Shown: one piece after another, positions 57,801-64,000 of the stretch
Position numbering within the stretch: position 1 is the first letter of the stretch
Layout: each line of letters opens with the position of its first letter
Source: Halichondria panicea
Lineage: Eukaryota > Porifera > Demospongiae > Suberitida > Halichondriidae
Direction: 5' to 3'
DNA: 64,000 bases
NCBI RefSeq assembly: GCF_963675165.1
Contig: NC_087377.1
Location: forward strand, 14,380,198-14,444,197
Notes under the pieces: generated by a model
What the model was told of the DNA's origin: nothing
Database searches by the model: none
Seen by the model: only the letters and a program-made list of their open reading frames with translations
Program-made: the position numbers and the translations under genes

Positions 57801-57877
57801 ATATATGTAACTATACCAAAAACCCCACAAGCACCCTAGTGTACAGAAGAAATTCAAATTTTGTTGCAATTGGTTGA
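54869..57877 (+). CDS. Ig/FN3/third-domain single-pass receptor
   Basis: Six phase-consistent exons, 437 residues: 54869-54944 signal peptide (MCHLQTAVHFQ...LILCFLIVKG), 56212-56675 Ig-like, 56726-56954 FN3-like, 57012-57284 third domain, 57352-57467 membrane helix (ILVAISTSIFMGVMMVLIM), 57722-57877 tail. I chose the upstream ATG because the in-frame one at 54914 would leave only 10 leader residues. The tail starts with a basic KKSKK and has RYHDNYNYICNYTKN, several close tyrosines, but no NxSY motif. The first intron contains a 1.1-kb Mutator-like element; the last contains a MITE remnant. Ectodomain order equals that of the fusion receptor and the first gene. Confidence 0.75.
55038..56166. 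mobile_element. Largest TAGCCTCG-family element, 87-bp TIRs
   Basis: TAGCCTCGATCCCAGGCCGA...TGCGCATGCGTCAA returns inverted at 56079-56166. TTGCATGCC duplicates at 55029-55037 and 56167-56175. A nested hairpin at 55117-55243 (CAAATTTTCATTGTATTTGT) is a second insertion. No transposase frame is visible, so it moves with help from elsewhere. Confidence 0.92.
57596..57640. repeat. One end of the TGCACAAAACTCGCC MITE
   Basis: GTACAAAACTCGCCTTGAAT and the following CAGCCAC.TCGCTATT match the left half of 20517-20628. The right half is missing. Confidence 0.65.
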
Positions 57878-57974
57878 CATAAAGCCATGTATATGGTGCG
57901 GGCGAAACTAAGAAATTATACCGGTCATTAACCACACTAGCTGGTGTTTGAGTGTGTTTGTAGACTGAACCACT

Positions 57975-58985
57975 TGAGTGGCTACTAGTAGTTGACATTC
58001 AAAGTAGGTAGTTTGCTTAGCTACTTAGCTTTCGAAGTAGGTATTGGCTACTTAACTTAGCTTTCAAAGTAGGTAGTTGGCTTAGCTACTTAGCTTTCGA
58101 AGTAGGTATAGTTCAATTTATCTTAGCTACTTAGCTTTTGAAGTAGGTAGTTCGCTTTAGCAGCATGCTAAGCGCAGCCTTTTGAAGTTGATAGTTGGTG
58201 ACCTTTAAACTCTAGCTCTAAGATTACAGAAGAGGAAATGGGCGGGGGACTGTCTGTAGGGTACGGAATTTACTGTGTTATAACAGGAGCTCATAAATAA
58301 AATAATAAGCCCTTATTCTCTTATTTATGGGCTCCTAGTTAGATGCAATCACACACAGAGAACATGCTATATAAGCACTGTGGTTCAGCTGAAACATGTA
58401 ACAGTATCACAAACACACTGTAGATTTTCTAATAAACACTGAATGTCATTTGTTCACTCATTCGGCTTCTTATTATCTGTGTGTTCTTGTGTTCAGCATA
58501 CAGTGCTTCAAAGCAAGCAGTAATAACCTGCAAGACAAAGATCTAGTTTATACACTGATGTAAACGGAACAATTTGTACTGTTAAATCCTCCCCCACCCA
58601 CAGCGATTAATAAGATTACAAGCACACCCCTTACTGCATGTAAGGCTTACATTTACTGTTGTGAGGGGAGGGATAACTATACAGTTCCTTAAATACCTTT
58701 CCAACTCAACTCGGTCAGCATCTTGCAAGGATGTTACATGCTTTGTAGCATGCGCACTACATGCTGACATTCTCTCAGCACAAACACCATGACAAGCGTT
58801 TAGCAACGAGCTAGAGCTAGAGCTACATTTAAATGGGCATGAACATGTTCTGTTTAGAGTTTAAAGGTTACCGACTACCTACTTTGAAAGCTAAGTTAAG
58901 TAGCGAAGGCCAACTATACCTACTTCAAAAGCTAAGTAGCTAAGCCAACTACCTACTTCGAATTTCAGCTACTTGTAGCTCTCAC
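57975..58985. mobile_element. Foldback element with repetitive arms
   Basis: Left arm 57990-58160 is four to five copies of about 38 bases with GAAGTAGGTAGTTGGCTTAG. The right arm 58868-58975 carries the same units inverted. Outer ends TGGCTACTAGTAGTTGACAT and a matching inverse. Between them lie unrelated sequence and a MITE at 58284-58336. Typical foldback architecture. Confidence 0.75.
58284..58336. mobile_element. 53-bp copy of the CAGGAGCCCATAAATAA MITE
   Basis: CAGGAGCTCATAAATAAAAT and TTATTTATGGGCTCCT face each other across 10 bases. Same family as 32437-32524. Confidence 0.8.
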
Positions 58986-61818
58986 GGCCACCGTAGATAT
59001 GGATGTTTTACACACATAGTATGACAAACTCAGACAACAGGTTGTATGGGCTGAGTAGTTGCTTACTCTCCTTCATTCATGTACTCCTGCATATGATGAT
59101 AGATATTATATAGGTGCGTTTCATGTGTCAATTAAATTTTTAATCAGTAATCTGCCGAGAGTTCAAAATTCAAGTGCAGTGAAGGCTGTTGCTCTGGCAG
59201 TACATTTTCTCGCTCCTGTAGCTCCAAATTTAATAGCTAGCACTTTTGTGCAAGGCTAACTCATAGAAACTGTGTGCCGGCGAACTGATTCTACGAACAT
59301 TTCTGAAGATACCACAACAGCATCCATAACTCGGATAAAGCTTTAGTTCGTACCTTTTTGCTGCATGTGACCGATTAGTGTAAATAATTCATTGTAGAGT
59401 CTAACATGTATATATATATATGCATGTGCATATGACTTTGGTTTTAATCCTAATTCCTCTCTCTCTCTCTCTCTCTCATACCCTGAATAGTCTTTGAGCA
59501 AACTGTGATTTGCTCCATGGACAAAGAATCCTCATGTACGAAACAATTTGTATGACTACACCTATATTTAGCATATTTTTCTATAAATATTTTTTGACCG
59601 TAGAGACTTGTGTCTCAATATTTTCTATTTCTATATTGCTAAATCCATGATACACATTCTGCAGGCTTCAATTTCATGGTCTTTTGACTCTATATACTAT
59701 ATAAAGTATAGTATAGTATAACAAAGTTATGACAACTTTATATGTCAAACTCAACACAAATAGACTTTAACATGTAAGTTACGTACAAAAATTGGACACT
59801 TACCTATCAAATATATACTGTTACAGTAACTCTTTGCTAGTATATACAACTACAGCGTTAGCTATAAGCTTATATATATGGAGTATGTTGACACAATGAG
59901 GACAATGCTCAAGTTGACCACTGTCCATCCTGTTTGTCGTTTCTCAATGATAAATAAGTTGGTTCCCCAATTCACACAAACTTCACCGACAAAAAGTGGT
60001 AGGGTAGACAGTACAATTTATACTATAGGGGATGCTGTCACGATTCATGAGTGGCTATAGCTTCTTCCAACGCAAAACAATCCGACAGCCAATATATATA
60101 CATAATGCATACAGATACATAACTGGACATGCACTTTCAATTCATAGTGTTAATTTGCATGCACAACGACAAAGATGCTGGTGACATAATTATACACTGT
60201 ACACACGAATGAACCAACAAGGATGGTAGTGGAAGTGGACAGTGTTTGCAATTGACCACATTCCTTGTCAAAGTTAAATTGCGTGTTACCTGACACAAGC
60301 ACTGGGCATTTATTTTTGGCCAAGAGCTGATTGTGCACAGTTTGGTTATATCTATTAGCTTAACTCAGTGGATAGTCTATAGCAAATCAATGTATGCAGA
60401 GGTATTTTTTTCCCAAACAAAAATCTGAAGGGAGGTGCATTTCGAAACACAAGTTATACTGTAAAAGATCCACTTCTAGACTATTAAGTTCTCACAATTC
60501 AATTCAACAATCTTCATTTAACAACATCAATTCCACAACATCGCATAAACTTTAACATCACAAAAACAACTAAAACTCAAAATCTAACATACTGTCCTTT
60601 TATACACTCCTGAACACTTCCTGTTTGTCAGGTTCTAAAACTGGTTTGACGGGATCTTACAGGGCAGGAGAGAGGGATTAACACCTTGGGTGTACAGTCG
60701 TATACTATTGCACAACATACCAAATAAGTGAATGTAGTCTATTTAACACTATAACAGCTATAATCAAGCTAAGGCAAGAATCCTTGCCTGGCATACATGA
60801 ACAGTAACCCTATACAATAACGAACAAAAGCACAAACAATAACCAACTAAGAAACATAGTCTTTCACATATACCACTTATGAATCCTGAGCTAAAATCAG
60901 TTTTTCATGTTTGTATACACCACTTAGATGACAGCTATAATAACTAGTGTTCAAGCTGGCGCTGTGCTAATGCCTCTCGCCATGTTTTTGCTTTCGCTCA
61001 AAAGTATTAGAGTGTTATATTAGTTCTATATAATTATAATGAATTTTATATTAAAGTTAGCTTATCTATATAAAGTCGCTGAGAAGAAAAGACTTATTTA
61101 CATGCAAACTAGCCATAACTCGAGAAAGAAGCTTTAGTTTGCTAATCCACGAATCAAAATCCAAGAGAACGTGGCTAGAAGCCTATAGAAGCTGTTAGCT
61201 TTCGTCGCATTGCAACCGTTGAGCAGTTACAGCTGGAACAGACACACAGACCATAGATAGAAAAGGGAGGGATTGGAAACGAACGGCAGTTGCAATGATA
61301 TCCGTTGAAACACTCCTTGTCTTATTACGTAATCACTTTTTGGTGGGATTGCAACAAAGATTTTTTCTGACTCTGTTCGTTTGCAGACGTTGTTAGACTT
61401 CTGGGTTAGGCCAGTGTCTTTGGCTTAACTGTATTCATACTTGGTAAGTTAGAGCGTCATTATAACTCACTTCAGTAGAATTGAAGCAGAATAATAGGCC
61501 AGTTTTGTAGGTAGTAAGGTGATAGCCAAATTATGTCTCCCTCTAGCAGATATGTAAAGCTGATTTGCAGTTTGTAATTGTGTCAAACTGTATACTTGGG
61601 TCCTAGGGTTTTGCGTAAGCAATACTTTTTGAATGATACAAGTGAAACTTTAATACTAGATCAATAAATAAGTATTTTTAGGAGTGTTTTTTGTCTCCTT
61701 CTTTCATCTCTAAAAAGGGCTAGTTGAGTATATTCTGCTAATATACTGTTAGAGGAGTATTTGAAGTTTTGCATAGTCTTTGTTTCTTTTTGCATAGTCT
61801 TTGTTTGCACTTACAGAA
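58986..61818. other. Long stretch without recognised gene
   Basis: Contains a (CT)n microsatellite at 59457-59480, a copy of the dispersed repeat (61108-61205) and presumably the 5' flank of the transposase gene. No domain-bearing exon found on either strand. Confidence 0.45.
59457..59480. repeat. (CT)n microsatellite
   Basis: Eleven or so uninterrupted CT units. Confidence 0.95.
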
Positions 61819-64000
61819 ATGCCCCGAAAATTCAGAATTGCGGTTCACCGCAAGAATGAATTTAGGAAGTTGAGAGCAAAGAAACTCTCATTGCCCATCG
61901 ATATCAGTGAATTGAAAGTTAGCATCCCGAGAATGATATTTGCGGATACTCCGTTATCAACAATTGCCACCCTCAGGCAGAGGCTAAAGATTGCCATTGT
62001 GCTTCCTGAAGGTACGTAACTTAATTATGTGAACGGTTTTTCATTTAGTTACATGTACACTCTATACTTGAATAGGATGGTTGAATGTATCGGACTCAGA
62101 GGATGTCCATATTTCCAAGCATGCTCAGTTGGCCGTCAGCATAGTGATACACAGTGATCTTTCTTGGCATGCTCTTGCCAATGGTTGCAAAGTACCTAGC
62201 AACAATCCTGAATTATCAATGAAGCATCAAGTAATTGCGTCTGTGACTGATGTACAAGACATTATCGACTTCTTGGACTCATGCACTGTTTGTGTTGGGA
62301 ATGACGACGCCAAGTATGCTGCCTTAGTAACTGACAGAAATGGGACCTTTGTGGATGTTTCAGGTACGTATACATGTAGTGTACTGAGTGCATGTGCTCT
62401 TGCCAAGAATGAAATCTGCTATTACAGTTAATTAATTTTGTGTATACAGGGAAAAATCGTGTGGCATTTTACGATGATAAGCTCAGCCACGGAACAATCC
62501 GATGTGATGGATGTCAGATTCTTGTGCCTGTGGAATTAAACCAGTGCAATGTATGCCATGCCTACAGACAAACACTCAATCGAATGTTCCTTCGTTTTGA
62601 AGATTCCACTAGAGACACGTGTACCGAGTTAAACAGGGTTAATCCTCAGAGTCATACTATCGATACTTGTCATCACTTGAAAAGGACAAACGAATGAAAG
62701 TTCTACATCAACAGAGCAGAGTGGCACAACAACAGATAAATCGCCTTAAAAAGAAACTCAAAAAGGTAATTGAACAGAGAAGCAACTTCGTTGAAGAAGA
62801 GCTCCCATAATGATCTGTCACAGATCATAAAGGATAATGACGATTCTGTTAAGAAAACCTTCCCCCTGGAAGATTCGTTTCAACGAGTGTTTTGGGAAAG
62901 CCAAAAGCGAGCTTCCTCTCTCAAAAATGCCAAATCGATGAAGTGGGATCCCTTAATGATACGTTGGTGTCTTTATCTTAGACATCTGTCGAGTAGTGCA
63001 TACCAAATGCTGCGAGAGTCTGGTGTTATTTGCCTTCCCTCGCAGAGGACATTGCGTGATTATACCTATCACATCCAAAGCTCCATTGGCTTCTCCGAAG
63101 AAGTTGACAAGTACTTGATGGAAGTCGCTAAAATCAGCTTGTGTCCAGAGAGGGAGAAGTATGTGGTTCTTTTAATGGATGAAATGCACATAAAAGAAGA
63201 CTTGGTGTATGACAAACATTCAGGTATTTACACAAATGCATGCACTAGGTGTGAAGGTAATTTATGCATTACCTTTTTATCTCTATAATTGTAGGTGCTA
63301 TCATTGGCTTCACCAATATTGGCGATATCAATTCCCACTTGTTGGCTTTTGAAAGATCTCTAAACAACGATATGGACCAAAGCACTCCACTGGCACATTC
63401 TATGCTTGTACTACTTGTGAGGGGACTCTTTAGCAAGTTACAGTTTCCTTACGTTCAATTTCCTTGTACATCATTGACTGGTGACCAGATGTTCGAGCCA
63501 TTTTGGGAGGCGGTTGGTCGGTTGGAATTGTGTGGATTTAAGGTACTTGCACTCACTTGTGATGGCCTAGCAGCAAATCATCGTCTCTTTAAGTTGCATA
63601 AGCCTGGTTCGAAGTCTTTGGTCAACAAAGTTGGTAACCCGTATGCCAGTGACAACAGCAGGTCTCTGTTTTTCTTTTCTGACCCACCCCACCTCATTAA
63701 GACTGTCAGAAACGGCTGGGCTAGCCCTAAGAGAAAATTGTGGGTGAGTGCTTGCGTTTATAGATTTACTGTCTAAGACTCTTGTTGTACATAGCTACAC
63801 TTACAATATTCTAATTGTAGAACATGTATGTATTATTCACATTTCCACAGTGCAAAGGGAAAGATGGTCTCAACTGAAGCTACTGTATATGAAGAATCGA
63901 TCTCAAGAGACCCCTGGACTAGCATTGATACCGAAGCTTAAGTATGAGCATGTTGAGTTATCCAGCTTCTCCAAGATGCGAGTAGATCTGGCAGCTCAAG
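61819..64000 (+). pseudogene. P-element-type transposase, truncated by window and frameshifted
   Basis: Exons 61819-62011 (basic N-terminus), 62076-62363 (THAP-less domain with DIIDFLDSC), from 62450 (zinc-like CDGCQILVPVELNQCNVCH), a coiled-coil stretch to about 62765, then the catalytic part: LMDEMHIKEDLVYDKHSG, IGFTNIGDIN, ALTCDGLAANHRLFKLH, FFSDPPHLIKTVRN. This is the RNase H-like plus inserted GTP-binding layout of P-element/THAP9-type transposases. I see three one-base slips, near 62660, 62812 and 63875, so this copy is inactive unless sequencing errors caused them. The 3' end and any TIR lie beyond the window. Confidence 0.75.

Noticed and set aside
58582-58806. Cys-rich 74-codon minus-strand frame
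   Set aside because: Inside the foldback element; Cys spacing fits no family I know and there is no signal peptide.
1-64000. CRISPR array, bacterial operon or rRNA genes
   Set aside because: No regularly spaced direct repeats with unique spacers, no ribosome-binding-site pattern and no rRNA-like conserved blocks; gene structure is eukaryotic.

Overview
The window looks like the genome of an early-branching animal, most probably a demosponge such as Amphimedon. This is inferred from many 40-60 base introns with canonical GT/AG borders, AT-rich spacers full of small inverted-repeat elements, and metazoan modules (Ig-like, fibronectin III, CCP/sushi, Death domain, PX plus SGK-type kinase, SH2- and PTB-type tyrosine motifs) in combinations unlike vertebrate or insect genes. 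No database search was possible; family calls rest on motifs read from the translations, and splice models on hand-checked reading phase.

The central theme is a dispersed cluster of paralogous single-pass or three-pass surface receptors sharing one ectodomain. It starts with an Ig-like domain (VSLTVEGG..SLVGEHCPGTVRLFC..LxW..NFSS..CGDP), followed by an FN3-like domain. After that the genes diverge. Plus-strand members (2-2523 partial, 21172-30014, 54869-57877) add a third Cys-containing domain and then one or three membrane segments. Minus-strand members (38408-39865, 43250-44702, 48010-51519) add one or two CCP domains and one membrane segment. Cytoplasmic parts are strikingly different: a long tail with repeated NxSY motifs; a PX domain plus SGK3-like kinase joined in frame to a three-pass receptor; two Death domains each preceded by a tyrosine motif; or short YEEV/NQAYG tails. 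At least seven more loci are decayed copies or remnants. I read this as a rapidly duplicating receptor family that keeps a recognition ectodomain and swaps signalling tails.

Layout: 0-10 kb holds a partial three-pass receptor, a TIR element with FAR1-like and PHD-finger pieces, a receptor relic and a frameshifted minus-strand receptor. 11-19 kb is transposon-rich: gypsy-type integrase tail with a proline repeat, a ULP1-like protease and a PHD finger; a reverse-transcriptase C-terminus; and a DUF6589-like protein convergent with a RecQ-like helicase. 21-30 kb is the receptor-PX-kinase fusion, whose 3.8 kb intron is a nest of MITEs. 30-38 kb is a decayed duplicate of receptor segments, interrupted by a hAT-type MITE, a short 7-bp-TSD MITE and a fresh Ty3/gypsy element with identical LTRs. 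38-51.5 kb is a minus-strand receptor array ending in the Death-domain receptor. 52-58 kb contains Mutator-like elements and the last receptor. 61.8 kb to the end is a frameshifted P-element-type transposase that continues past the window.

Mobile DNA: several non-autonomous elements with TAG...CTA termini and 9-bp target duplications suggest an active Mutator-like family. hAT, pogo/Tigger, P-element, gypsy and possibly Academ-type elements also occur.
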